Shown: positions 1 through 51,024 of the stretch, in pieces
Position numbering within the stretch: the first letter of the stretch is position 1
Layout: each line of letters opens with the position of its first letter
Assembly: GCF_964340395.1 (NCBI RefSeq)
Contig: NC_135553.1
Location: 9,060,001 to 9,124,000 of the forward strand
Source: Glandiceps talaboti
Taxonomy: Eukaryota; Hemichordata; Enteropneusta; Spengelidae
Length of the DNA stretch: 64,000 nt
Direction: 5' to 3'
Position numbers and translations under genes: made by a program
Notes under the pieces: model-generated
Told to the model about the DNA's origin: nothing
The model's input: the letters and a program-made list of their open reading frames with translations, nothing else
The model's database searches: none

Positions 1-144
1 TAACAATAGCAGGAAGTGCTCTTAGTTTTCTTTATAGCTGAAAATTGTAAACAAGTATCAAGACATCAAATACAGTTATTGACAGTTCGTATGTAAAATT
101 ACAACTGATCTGAACTTTGATGTGTTTTTTTTATTGATGTACAG

Positions 145-38689
<38,545 letters not shown>

Positions 38690-39940
38690 GCGATTTTTCT
38701 GAGTTATAATCTTATAATCATGCCAACTAACATTCCATTTTCTACAGCTTTGCCAAATAAATAAATATATACAATGATGCTAATGTACATATTGTTTGAA
38801 CAGTGCCTTGAATTTATCACTCAATTTATGTATGCAATGTGTGGCAATAAAAATTGGTGAAAATTTTGAAATTTTCCATCCCATGACATTCAGTAATTTA
38901 CAAAAAAAAAAAATAAGTATTGATATTGAAGCCATTTTTTTGCGCGTGAGTTTATGTTATATTTCTGGTCTTTTGATATGATATTCCTTGTTCTTCCTTG
39001 CAATTACAAGCTCCTTGTTTTCCTTTTTACTGACTGTAAATATAGGTTTTTTGAATTTCATTTTTGGTGAAAGGAAAATAATTGATACAGAGTGAGCATT
39101 TGTGAAAACTGAGTTTTGTCAATTATGTATGAATGTCATATAGTCTGTGATTTTGAAATCCGTCCACAGTCTAACTGTCTTAGTTGAAAGCACGTATTTG
39201 TGTGTTTGGTCAAATGTAGTGAAACTATTTTTTCCACCCTTTTCCTCCGATTTCCGTCCATAGAACTTTTACAAGAATGAAAAAATACAAAACTTTATAG
39301 TTTACATTCACAGAATTAAAATATAGGCAAGTACTTACAGTTGTGTTTGAACATTGCTTATGATATATTTGCAAAAGGAAACCTGATTGTGTTGCTTGCA
39401 GAAATAGAGATAGAATATACACACCCCCAACCCAAGAAATGGTAGTGCCCTCAACCAAATTTGTCCATACCAAATTTATCCAGTCAAATTGTCTGGGATT
39501 AATTCTAGACCAAAGTGGTGATTCAGATTTGAAATTATAAATTTACAAAATGTTTTCATGAAATTTGAGTCTTCACCGTGTTTACACATTTCTTATACCG
39601 AAGGGGTTAAATGATGCCAAAGTTTATGATTGAGATGAGTCCAGTAATCTTGTGAAGGTTAAAGGTCAAAAGTCAAAGTTCACAAAGTGTAAGTATAATT
39701 GAAAAATGAGTGTTTATATGCGCATAAACTGACTTTCATGTAATTTTTCGTACATGTATATATATAATAATTATAATAACTGTATAAATAACCTTCTGTG
39801 TGAATTTTTTGTAGCTACTTTATGTATTTCTTCTTTTGAAAATCTGATTTTTGCAGTGTATGTATGATGCAAGTTTCACTGTGGCCACCCAATGTAATGT
39901 GTGGAGTTTTAACACAAAATAAATAACTTTAACTTTGAAG
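38690..39940 (+). other. Dynein 3' UTR and poly(A) signal candidates
   Basis: Non-coding sequence after the dynein stop. Overlapping AATAAA hexamers at 38756-38765 lie about 67 bp after the stop and would give a short 3' UTR. AATAAA also occurs inside GGCAATAAAAATT near 38847 and in an AT-rich stretch near 39917. Which is used cannot be decided from sequence. I see no coding sequence here. Confidence 0.5.
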
Positions 39941-39992
39941 ACTCACTTTGTAAGTTTTGTTTTATTTGGTGAATATCACAACTGTTGGAAAT

Positions 39993-40693
39993 ACAATAGA
40001 AGTCAGCTAACCTGAAACAGAACATAAACTGCCTATACAAAAAATTGTACTATCATTGCTACATTTTATCATGTCTGTATACAAAAAATTGTACTACCAT
40101 TGCTACATTTTATCATGTCTGCATACAAAAATTGTACTAACATTGCTACATTTTATCATGTCTATACAAAAAGTTCTACTACCATTGCTACATTTTATCA
40201 TGTCTGTATACAAAAATTGTACTAACATTGCTACATTTTATCATGTCTATACAAAAAGTTCTACTGCCATTGCTACATTTTATCATGTCTGTATACAAAA
40301 CATTGTACTACCATTGCTACATTTTATCTTGTCTGTATACAAAACATTGTACTAACATTGCTACATTTTATCATGTCTGTATACAACAAATCTTACAACA
40401 TGTAACATTGTTACATTTTATCATCTGGCTCAACAAAAATTTAAACGCTAAAAATAGCAGTCAATAAATTCGGATCATTTTAAGAGTGAGGATCACCTTA
40501 AGTTATCCCATGTCATAAAAAGAAAATGTAACAATATTGGGACAAAAGACTTTTATTGCACTATATAGTAGACCATGAAATGTAGTAATGTGAGTAGGAT
40601 GTTTGTTAAGTCAGTCATGCAGGTAGCTAGCAGGATTGATGCCATCACCACGATCAGGCAACATTCTGTTCCAGGTTAATTGACTTCTATTGT
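39993..40693. mobile_element. 701-bp TIR element with internal tandem array (ACAATAGAAG family, copy A)
   Basis: The left end ACAATAGAAGTCAGCTAACC matches, inverted, the right end (ACAATAGAAGTCAATTAACC on the minus strand), with CTGAAACAGAA continuing. Both ends are flanked by TA, as for TA-targeting DNA transposons. The interior has nine units around TTGCTACATTTTATCATGTC (about 40060-40440). No transposase is seen; the apparent ORFs are repeat artefacts. Confidence 0.75.
40040..40440. repeat. 40-45 bp satellite-like array inside the TIR element
   Basis: Nine units of TTGCTACATTTTATCATGTC, TATACAAAAA, TTGTACTA(C/A)CA. The single-unit motif also occurs in the other copies of the element. Confidence 0.9.
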
Positions 40694-40761
40694 ATTGGTT
40701 TGAACGGAGAACTATTCGTACTGAGATGAATGCTTCTGTTACTACAGCTGATAACTTACTG

Positions 40762-40775
40762 GGGGGGGGGGGGGT
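40762..40775. repeat. Poly-G run
   Basis: A homopolymer of about 13 G; its length may be unreliable. Confidence 0.8.
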
Positions 40776-40837
40776 AGAAAGGGGATCCCACAATATTGTA
40801 CAACAAATGATATCCACTGCCTCTAAAATCTGTTGAC

Positions 40838-41075
40838 AATGCCACCACCTAGAGGTCAGCTGTCACCAACAACCACCTAGAGGTCAGCTGTAGCCACCAA
40901 CCACCTAGATGTCAACTGTAACCACCAACCACCTAGAGGGCAGCTGTAACCACCAACAACCAAGAGGGCAGCTGTAACCACCAACAACCAAGAGGTCAGC
41001 TGTCACCAACAACCACCTAGAGGTCAGCTGTAACCACCAACCACCACCTAGAGGTCAGTTGTAACCACACACAAA
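40838..41075. repeat. Minisatellite, ~30-bp units
   Basis: Eight or so units of CCACCTAGAGGTCAGCTGTA, ACCACCAAC with substitutions. Confidence 0.93.
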
Positions 41076-41430
41076 GGACTTTGTAGTGGTGAGTCATCAA
41101 CATTCACTAGAATAGATAAACATACAAACACTAAACCTTAAAATGAAACTTTTTAGAGGGAACAAAATCAGCAATCCCCAGTCTCAAAGGATAGAAAGTG
41201 CATAATTGCCATGGCAACATTGCGAAACATTCAAATGTTATGCGCTCAGATGTTACACATCCTATGATAGCATTATTTCTATAATATGGCAGAGAATTGA
41301 TAACACCATGGTAACAGTGTTACTAGTATTTATTAGCTCGTCAGAAGTGTCCCTTGCTGGTAAATCACAGCTCAACCCACCAATAATCGCGACGCTTACT
41401 ATCTACGTATGTGACGTAAAATAACCCTGG

Positions 41431-41435
41431 TTTGT

Positions 41436-41477
<42 letters not shown>

Positions 41478-41478
41478 G
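41431..41478. repeat. TTG microsatellite
   Basis: About 14 TTG units. Confidence 0.95.
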
Positions 41479-44400
41479 TACTTGTTGTTTTTGGGGGTGA
41501 AGCAAATGAAATTTCAAAAAATTATCAAAGTCTTTGACTAGCAGTGTTGATTTGATAGAGTATCCAGTAAAAATCTTGTGCTGACGAAAATTGTAAATGA
41601 AGAGATGCGGAGATTTGGATGTGCACGTATCTAGTGCAAAAGATCATCACCACATAGTCAGTCATGTGTGCTCTGCAACACGCACGACTGGTGTTGTGTA
41701 GTATGGTGAATCATTTACTGATAAAGAGTGCCCCAAAACAGTGCACGACAACGATTTTTTTTGACAACTGGTTGTACGAATGAACCGCCAAAAAGAACTT
41801 CATTTAATTATCAACATGTTAAAAATACATAACAAATAGTATCTGTGAATACCATTTCAGGTGATAAAATAGAATTATAACATGTGATATGATATCTTTT
41901 ACAACTCTGTATGTAGCGGTACTAATACTATACTGTAGACACACGTATACATGCGTTCGATGAAGTCGGGATGTTCGAAGAGAAAATTTGAAGATTGCAT
42001 ATGCGAGTAGTATATCGACCTCTGATGTAAGAGTTTTGCCTGTGGTCACTGGTGGGCATAGGCGTGAAGTAGTGAAACACAAGTAACTTAAACTTGCATA
42101 AGTTCCAGATCATAGTAAATTGCGATGTGCGTTTACATACAATAATGTAAACATAATGTCTGGTGATTTGCCATATACATACTACCTGCCAACTATATAC
42201 AGGTGTATAGGTGAATAGGTGTCATCTTAGTCTATCAGCTAGCCCTCGGATGTTCTTCCGATAAAATACGACACACAACCGAACAACGCTATCGAGGATG
42301 GAACATTCGGGCAGGCCCTCACATGCGAACTTCGTTCGCTTATAGTTATAGCATCGAAAGAAAGCCCGAACGTCTAGCAGCAAGACTAGTGTCATCTATA
42401 CTACACTACCATGTATACTAATCTACCACACTCTGTGTATGTATTAGGACTTGAACACGATTACAATGTAAAGTATTGTGATTTGAACAGTGACAGCACA
42501 AACAAAAAACAACAAACAAAATTGGGTAACTTGAACATTTTAGTAATACGGTAATCATATATACAAGACATTTGATTGAGGGAATGTCATCTGATTCGCC
42601 ACTTGAACTCGTGGATACATAACTTTAGCCATTTTATCTGCTTTGGTAAAACGGCTTTTAATTTTTCAATTTGACTTATTCTGGTTGCCATGGTAAACAC
42701 TATATGCAATCTTTATGATGCAATTGGATCTGACATCTTAGGTAACCTAGCGTTATAATTTATAGTGTAACTAGGGCACAGTGTGGCAAAGATGTCGAAT
42801 ATCATATTTTTTTCACATTTTGATGACCGTGGCAACAGCAAAATTAGTTTTTGGTAATGTACTTTGATCCGCTAGTCTGAGTGACGTAAACCTATAGATT
42901 CTTAAAATTTATGTAAAATTTTGAAGATTTTTTTTTCTATTTTACTTATTTTGGTTGCCTTCAACTCTGGAGCGCCATCCAAAATGTTCAAAATTGATCC
43001 ATGTAGCACGGGGAATCTTTCACAATGTTTCATCTAAAAACCACCCATAACTGTTTGAGAGAACAAGAATAGTTGAAATTTCAGTTTCACTTTATGTTGC
43101 CATAGTAACCCCGGATCTCCACCAAAATATTCACATTTGGTCCATATCTCCTAAGCGAGCTTTCTACACAGTGTAACGCGTTTAGATATCGTACCAACAA
43201 ACAAACAGGTGTGTAAACTCCCCTTTTACATCTCAAACCTTGTCTAAAAGTGGTCTGAAGTTTATAACTCTGATCCAGACGTCTCCTTTGTTACTCTTTT
43301 TTTGTCATTTGATTAAACCAAGTACTACAGGCTCTATTACAACAGGGAATGTAGTACAATCATTGATATATTCAACTATTATTATGGTATTGAATAGATT
43401 TATAAGCAGCCTACTTGTATAGTTACAATGCAAACAAACTTGGAAGCAAACACACAACAGTGTTGTCTGTACCGATTGAACGAAGTCTCCATGGCAATAC
43501 GAGGAGTAAGTCACTCATGTGTACAAGTATTCGTATCAATTAGTAGAGACGAGTGTTTGTGACAATAAGTTGGGTTCATGGTATCAGTAACATCCATGAC
43601 CAGGCGACACGGGAGTCGGCTATACACATAAATATATGTGTTTCAAGAATACACACTGCTAGATGCTGCACTAAAGTAAATTCGTCTATGCATGGACGGA
43701 CTGCTCAATCATAGTAACCGGTAAGTTGTCAATCTCCCTATCTCTAAAACGTCGTAGTCAAGATAAAGCACTTCAGTACTTGGGCTCTAGCGGGTAGGAT
43801 TTATGGAGAAATACACACTAGAGGGTGGCCAATAATGTGTCAAGGTATTTTAATTGTGGGCTCAGCACACAGGTGGTATTCGTTGTCAGGTAAACCAGCC
43901 AACGATAGCATCACGTGTGGTGTTTATACAGCTCCAAGCTACCAAGACGCTGAGAACACGTTGAACGGAATGTGGGTTTGATTTACTTCGTCTGTAAAGA
44001 CCCACGAGTTTTTTTAGCTGTTAGACACCCATATTACAAGGCTGGCACCACCTCGACGGATTAACTGTACGCTGTATATATAGCGGTCAAAATATCGGAT
44101 ACAGTAGTCCAGCGCCGGAAAGTTCTGTTGAGGTAAATGTGTTTCTACTCCTTTTTTAATATGCGATACGTGAGCTCGCATTGGTATGTATTTCGAGATG
44201 TGAAAAATGTATTGAAATTGTAATATATATATCATTAAGTGTTCTGTATATTATAAACGGTTCTAAAGGTATAGTGAAGACTTGCGAGCAAATACGTTTC
44301 CCCAACCGATCAAACAAAGGATTCGTGAAGTATATTCCGGGGTTAGTTTTCTAATCACGATCTGACCAGACATCAAATGTAGACATACATCAGTACAAAA

Positions 44401-44786
44401 TTACGATTGGACATAGGTTTGTTTGGACTTGAAAACTAACGAAATTCAGCCAGTGATCCGATATACGAATAAATGTATATCTACCGTTATCTACTGGTGT
44501 AGATCTCCGTTTATTTTATTTTACATGTAATCTCTAATGACATGAAATTCTGTTTATAGTGCCAACTAAGTAAAGACAACTATTATTGTAATTGTATTTA
44601 AACTGTACATTTGTTATGTTAGCGTTCACAGATTAGACACTATGCATTACGGATAGTGTTAACAAACTCTTGGCGTTATGCGTATAGCAACGAAGCTTAT
44701 CAGTGGCACCTCAAGGTCTCTATAGCAACTATAAAGTGACATGCATGGCAACCAGTCCTGACAACAGTAACCTTATCATCATAAAA
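41479..44786. other. Intergenic, no gene seen
   Basis: No splice-supported coding sequence or recognisable RNA. Around 42640-43110 there are vaguely repeated phrases (GGTTGCCATGGTAA, GTTGCCATAGTAACC) suggesting an old degenerate repeat. Confidence 0.5.
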
Positions 44787-44824
44787 CACACACACACACG
44801 CGCGCGCACGCACGCACGCACACA

Positions 44825-44898
<74 letters not shown>

Positions 44899-44899
44899 A
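44787..44899. repeat. CA/CG/TA microsatellite
   Basis: CA repeats with CGCG and TATATA blocks. ORFs on both strands across it are artefacts. Confidence 0.96.
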
Positions 44900-44955
44900 A
44901 GGTTTTTTCCTCGTTATACACACATACCTGACACCAACTGACGCACGCACATTCA

Positions 44956-44993
44956 TTCACTCACTCACTCACTCACTCACTCACTCACTCACT
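44956..44993. repeat. TCAC microsatellite
   Basis: About nine TCAC units, the same motif (inverse TGAG) that is expanded at 56956-57147. Confidence 0.93.
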
Positions 44994-45922
44994 AAAAAGA
45001 CATTCTAACGAAAATAATTTTGATTTATCGACCATATTCGCTGTAACTATGACAACAACAATATTGGTGAATGAACAATCAGGCAGCGTTTATTTCACGG
45101 TAGTGAGTCGCCGCTATTCATGTTTGCAATACAAAATCACTGATCGAAAACGGAGTTTGTTCAATTCCCAAATGTTTACACAACATTCATAATTGGAGGC
45201 GAGATAAGAAAACGATCATGTTTAGTGGTGTTTCGTTAAGGGACAAAATAACACAACACAACAATGTGTTAGATTAATTGGTTGCATGACCGCTGACGTA
45301 GGAAAATTATAGTTTTACTGCAAGTACAGTACAATCGACAACATCCGAAAAAATAATTGACATTTCAGAAACATATGGCACACGGCAAAGGAGCTTCTTA
45401 CTCATATAATTATTTTATAATACACTGGAAGCCTGTTACAAGTAAGACTTTGTAGATCTATAGTTACAGGGACTCACTTTGAATAAAACTGTTTACAAAA
45501 GAGCTCAAAAGACTTGGAGACCTTTGGATACAGCTATTAGCTATGACCATTATTGTTGAATGATATCACCCATTGCCTTTAGCATAGTACTGTTTAAACT
45601 CTCTCAGTGTACGTACAGCTTTCAAGTGTATTTTAACGAGCCCTCGGACATTACATTATCCAATACATATATCTTATACAGTTGCTATACAGTTGGAAAC
45701 TTATTTGATTATGTACCCCAATCTCCTTTAGCGTATACAGAGGTGGACTGAATGCTATACCAGCAGGGTACTAAGAGAATTCAGTACATGTCAACTATAG
45801 AACTGTCTTTGAATGAAACAAAGGCTATACGTCCGGAGCGAACGTTCTCTCCAGAGTATATTGGTTATTGTTAAAGTGGAGATTGGATGGATTTAGTTTT
45901 CATGGGAGGAGAGAAACAGCTA

Positions 45923-45924
45923 CT

Positions 45925-45964
<40 letters not shown>
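45923..45964. repeat. GACA microsatellite
   Basis: About ten GACA units. Confidence 0.95.
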
Positions 45965-46143
45965 CAGAGTTCACGTAGAAGCAAACTCTAAGATTACACT
46001 TATTTCAGACTTTGTAACTCAACACCTTAATATTTATGGTCAAAATATGTCCATTTGAATGTTTCTTGGTAATTAATATCAATACCGTTTCTGATAAGTT
46101 TTTATTTTTTATTGTAGTAGTTGCAAAGATTTTTTTAAAATAG

Positions 46144-46416
46144 TTATGAAGTATTTTTCTTCTCTGAAAAGGAGCATTGGAATTCCATATTCATCAAATA
46201 CATTTTTGTAAATTGTGCACGATCTTGGCCATCTTGAAAACGAATATCTCTAAGCTTTCTCAACAATTGTTTTCCCTTCCTTCCATCGTTTGTCATTAAT
46301 CCAACACCCGACTTATAGAAGTGTTCGTTCTTTTGCAGTTGTACGTAGATGTCCAACATCGTCTCTTGATTGGGTTTGAACTCGTAGTAGACATCATCCA
46401 CTGAGAGCGCCACCAT
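46144..46416 (-). CDS. Unrecognised small ORF, divergent from the TPR gene
   Basis: A 90-codon minus-strand ORF whose ATG overlaps the plus-strand start at 46415 (shared CATG). Its composition looks protein-like (VDDVYYEFKPNQETMLDIYV, then a basic stretch GRKGKQLLRKLRDIRF) and it has no simple repeats. I do not recognise a family. The TPR transcript's 5' UTR would cover it in antisense, so it may be chance or a remnant of another gene. Confidence 0.25.
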   Translation of the reverse strand: MVALSVDDVYYEFKPNQETMLDIYVQLQKNEHFYKSGVGLMTNDGRKGKQLLRKLRDIRFQDGQDRAQFTKMYLMNMEFQCSFSEKKNTS

Positions 46417-46589
46417 GTCATCTTTAGCTGCAGCACATTACGTAACACCTATGACGCTCCAAAATGTAAAATCCAAGTCGTGCGATGGTCCGATGTGGGA
46501 AAGAACTCTACCAATCACCAAAACATGTGATGAAATGATACTCAAAGCCACCAAAAGGAAGGGGAAAGGGAAAACAAAAAGGAGACGAG
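46415..46589 (+). CDS. TPR gene exon 1 (predicted)
   Basis: 58 codons plus one base. Supported by the strong start context, a donor GTACTT at 46590 (moderate), and correct phase with the acceptor at 47191 (the split codon becomes Val). It encodes a Lys/Arg-rich tail that could be a nuclear localisation signal. No alternative upstream exon is apparent. Confidence 0.55.
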
Positions 46590-49500
46590 GTACTTTTCGA
46601 ACTTAGAATGTCGAATGTGTTGCATTGTTATGTTATTGGGATGTGGTGTGAGCGGAGTCACTTCTGCACTGGCGATCGGTTCTGTAGTATTGATTATAAC
46701 ACTCACCGAAACTTTGTGTAAATATAAAAGGCTTTTACGTATCTCTATGGTACTAATGGAACTGAAAGTCTAGGATCAATAAAGGGATTTTATATACTGT
46801 CGGATAACATACCGCTACGCACAAACCCTCAAATAAAACAACACACGTGAGATACTCGGTATGATGTGGCCTAGATTCTAGATGCTGTAAATAATAGCCA
46901 AAATCAACTAATCTGGGTTAGGTATGATGTCACCCTATGGTACATAGAAACCACAGTCACTTGTGGGCTAATATTCTATTCAAGGATGGTCATAATACAA
47001 AATAATGACGTTATTAGGTATTTACGAATATTCAAAAACTACATACTGTCACTGGTGTCTGCATTCCACTTCAGAAAAGAGTATTCTTTTCCAATGCAAA
47101 CACCAGTGATGGTATTGATTGATCTAGGAACTTGCAATAGTTCAAATTCCGACGTTGTGTAATAATTGTATTTTTTTCTTGTATCTTGCAGTCGAAGCTT
47201 TACCATTAAAAGACATGGAGGTTGCTGTAGTAAGTCAGTTACAACGGCTTCAGACGAAGAAGCTGAAGTGTCTTCCCTTGTTTCCTGGCAACAGGGAAGA
47301 CAATAGTATGTATCTCTCTTGTATGAGAAGTGAAATTCATTTATTAGCTTCATTTGGACGTGTTTATCTTGAGAGATGTAAAGTTAACAAAGATGTGGAT
47401 GACTTGATGCGAGCGGTTGCCCTTTACAATGCTGCTCTGGCAAGATGTGCAAAGTATCCGGACGTGTCGAATGAAGCCACCTTATCAAGTCGAAAGTTGG
47501 GTACGGAGGGCGTGCTCCTTTCCCTTCTCACGGGACAGGAGCAAAGAGTTGATAGCGACGATGCAGAGAAACGTTGTAAGGCCGAAATAGAAAGATTACG
47601 CGTTTCCTGTCAGAGTGAACTCAATAACATTGATAAAAACTGTAATCCAATTACAGCAGGTGGAGACGAAGATTGGGAAAGGGTTCAAGAATCAAAGCGC
47701 CTTCGAAGTATACAACGTATTTATCATTTCATCAATGGACGAATGAAAGTCATCATACGTGATTTATGGAACGACTGCATCGAAGTTCTTGGGAAACCAC
47801 CATGTACGTATGCTGTGATTGGAACAGGGGAGTTTGGTAGGGGTGAAGTGACACCATACTCAAACTTGGAAATCGCTGTCTTAATTGAAGATACCATGGC
47901 GGGGAATGGTCAAATAAAACACTACTTCCGAAATGTGATCCGATACCTTTATTTCAAGATCTTGAATTTGGGTGAAACCACACTGTCGTCCAAGGGTATC
48001 AATTTTATTAATAATCTGTCGAATCCTGACGATGATTGGTTCCTTGACCTTGATACACCTCAAGGAATTGCTCTACAAATGTCATCAAATCCCCACTATA
48101 AACCAATAGCCAAAATGGTGCAAATTAAAACACCTTCTGATATGGCAAAGATACTACAGGAAAAGTCAATGGGCGGAGAGAAAGGAAAAACCATGGAATC
48201 TTTGATGACAGTGAGTTTCCTGACTGGTGCAGAATGTCTTGTGCAAGACTACATGAGAAGAGTTGAGAGTTTGCTAGAAGGTCCGGGTGATCTAACAAGA
48301 AATGATTCCATAAGTAGCACTGCCACTGATTCGATAAGGTCACGATTAGCAAGGAACATTCTGTTGAAAATCAGTGGCAGTCTGGTACCAAAGTTGGGAC
48401 TAGGTGATGATTTGGGACGATTTAGAAACGACATATGGATACCCGAACAGATGGTTAATGCATTAGCTCTTCTCTGTAATGTGTCACCTGGTAACCCTTG
48501 GCGAGTGCTGGAAGATTTACGCAGACGACGCAGTCTCAATCCTGACGTCATCGATAAACTTGGATTTCTGATTGGAGCATCAGCAGAAGCTAAGCTTCGT
48601 ATGCATATGGTTAGATTCTCTTACACCACCAAGAAGTCTAACAATGATCTTGCAACCAGTTTGGCAAGCACACAACCTGCCACGAATTATGACACTATAT
48701 ACCGGTATTACCAAGTGGCATTCCATTTTGCCAACATCTTGAGGGAGAGATTCCTGAACTCCCATGATTCTTATGATTTGGAGGCATTCCAGAAAGACTT
48801 TGCGGCTGATCCATCCCCCGTTTCACAGATTTCTCTCAATGTGAAACTTGCCCAGTACGATGAAGCAGCAAAACTCCTCTTGGAATGTGCTGAACATGAC
48901 ATCGAAGACAACAAGGCAATAACCAATTTTGTAGCCACTTCAGCAAAGACCAGGTCGTTGGATGGAGTGGCAAGGCTGCATTCAATGTTGGTAAAACAAC
49001 ATCAACATAAAACGAACAACTTATCCAGGGGAGTGGGTCCTAAATCTGACCAAGGTGGAAATACAGAAGACAATACGAACCCTATGCAGGCTGCAAGAAC
49101 ATTACTTCAACGTGCACAGAATGCATTGGAAAAAGAGACCGAACCAAAGAGATACGGTGAGCTCATCAACAAGACAGTTGCACATAATAATCTTGGTGTA
49201 GCTTGGTATGAGTTGGGTAAATATGATAAAGCCTCATCCTGTTTTCAGAAATGTTTCCTTTTGTGGAGACAAGTGCACCAATACAGTAAGGGTATCCATA
49301 ATGACGTGGCCGACAGCATCAACAAGTTAGCATTAAGTTACGCCAAGGTCTCTGATGTGGATAATGCAATCTCTCACCACCAGATGGCGCTGCAAATGTA
49401 TCTCAAAATACATCACGGAGACCGAGCACATCCTGATATTGCTGACACCCTAGTGAAATTGGCACAGGCCTATGGGTTGCAGAAGAAGTTTGACAACGCC

Positions 49501-51024
49501 CTCATATGCCAAAAATCAGCTTTCAATATCTACCAAATGTTGTGGAGTGTGTATAAACCACACCCAGACGTCGCTGCCTGTCTTCATGGACTGGGAAAGA
49601 CCTTCTACATCCTAAGTCAATATGACAAATCATTACATTGTCACCAAAAAGCAGTTGAGATGTATACAAAGTTATATGGAAAGGAGGCACTTAGACAAGA
49701 AGTTGCTGAATGCTTGGAGACTTTGGCAGAAGACTTTCGAGTCACTGGTAAATTATCTGAAGCCATCGAATATTTGAAGAGAGCAAAGCTCATTTACGAA
49801 CATCTGTACAGCTACAGTTATCCACATCCTCGACTTGCTTATTGCTATAACAACTTGGGCTCTGTATACTATGCACAAGGAGACTATCGGAATGCTGTAC
49901 ACTTCCATGAGCTTTATGTTGATATGCATCAGGCCCTGTATGGTACCAGTTGTGCCAGTATCACCATGGTGACAACTTTGAGGGATCTGGGCAATTCCTG
50001 GATCGCACTTGGTGATTACCAAAGAGCAGTGGATTACCACAGACGAGTATCAACTATGTATGATGAACTTCATGGAACCATACTACCCCATCCTGAAAAG
50101 GTGACTACACTTGGAGATTTGGGTACAGCCTATGAATTGAATGGTCAGTTTGAAAGAGCTGTTGAATGCCACAACAAAGCTTTAAGGATGGCTGAAATAC
50201 TGAACATTGAAGAAAGAACAACAACTGTAGTTGCGAAATGTCTGGCAGCATGTGGTGGGGCTTGGTGTCTCTTAGGTGATGCACACAAAGCAGTGACATA
50301 TCTCGAGAAATCACTTGATATGTTTAAAGAAATTTATGGCGCTGAGAAGATTCAATCTGATATTGCATCAACGTTAACAGACCTCGGCAATGCATGGGAT
50401 GCTATGGGCAATTTTCATAAGGCGCTTGATTTCCATAATGATGCATTGCACATGTACCAAGCCTTATACAAAGAAACGACTGTGCACCCAAATATTGCAA
50501 TGTGTATGCTTAATCTAGGAGCTACGTGGTTGTCACTAGGTGACCATCAAAAAGCGATAGAGTACTACGAAGAAGCTTTGGAGCAAAACAGAAAACTGTT
50601 CGGCAAAAATACAGCCCATCCTCGTATTGCAACTTGTTTGACTAACTTAGGCCAAGCTCTATGTGTTAGTGGAGAATATGAAAAAGGGGTGTCACAATTA
50701 GTGCAAGCTGTGACTATTAACAAGCTTGTCTCTAAGGGTGGTGACAGTATTGACATTGCCGATTCCCTCAGTCACCTTGGTAACGCGTACTATGAAATGA
50801 AAGTGTTCGATAAAAGTATCGAATGCTACAGAGAGTCAATAGCCATGAGATCACGTATCCATGGAAACCCCAACGTCCATTCAAAGATCGTCACCTTTGT
50901 GGAGGACCCAAAAAGAGCATGGAAGTTGCCGGGTGGCTACGATGAACTCTCGTCTGCAAAGCAGGCATTACAACTGAAACGTTACCTATTTGGTGAGGAC
51001 TCGAACTCTGAAGTTGACACGTAG
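46415..51024 (+). CDS. Nucleotidyltransferase-like / TPR repeat protein, two exons
   Basis: Joining exon 46415-46589 to exon 47192-51024 gives 4,008 nt, a 1,335-aa protein. The start has an ideal context, GCCACCATGT, and exon 1 ends in a basic stretch (KRKGKGKTKRRR). Exon 2 follows TCTTGCAG. Residues about 269-286 read GTGEFGRGEVTPYSNLEI, resembling the GlnD/DUF294-type nucleotidyltransferase motif of metazoan TPR proteins. I expect Ser where Glu follows the Gly, and Asp where Asn precedes LE, so catalysis looks doubtful. From about residue 722 there are roughly 13 kinesin-light-chain-type TPRs of 42-46 aa with A-x-x-L-x-x-LG starts. It is probably an intracellular scaffold or sensor; the function is unknown. 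If the exon-1 model is wrong, translation could start at ATG 47215 (MEVAVVSQLQ). Confidence 0.8.
47192..51024 (+). CDS. TPR gene exon 2 (3.8 kb, intronless)
   Basis: Holds a helical N-terminal region, the nucleotidyltransferase-like segment (VIGTGEFGRG to about SFLTGAECLVQDYMRR), a middle helical region, and all TPRs, including AHNNLGVAWYELGKYDKASS and ASTLTDLGNAWDAMGNFHKA, ending EVDT before TAG. One uninterrupted exon of this size among intron-rich genes suggests expansion of a retroposed or intron-poor family. Confidence 0.92.

Noticed and set aside
40056-40467. ORFs with repeated LLHFIMSVYK-like peptides
   Set aside because: Translation of the 40-45 bp tandem array inside a TIR element.
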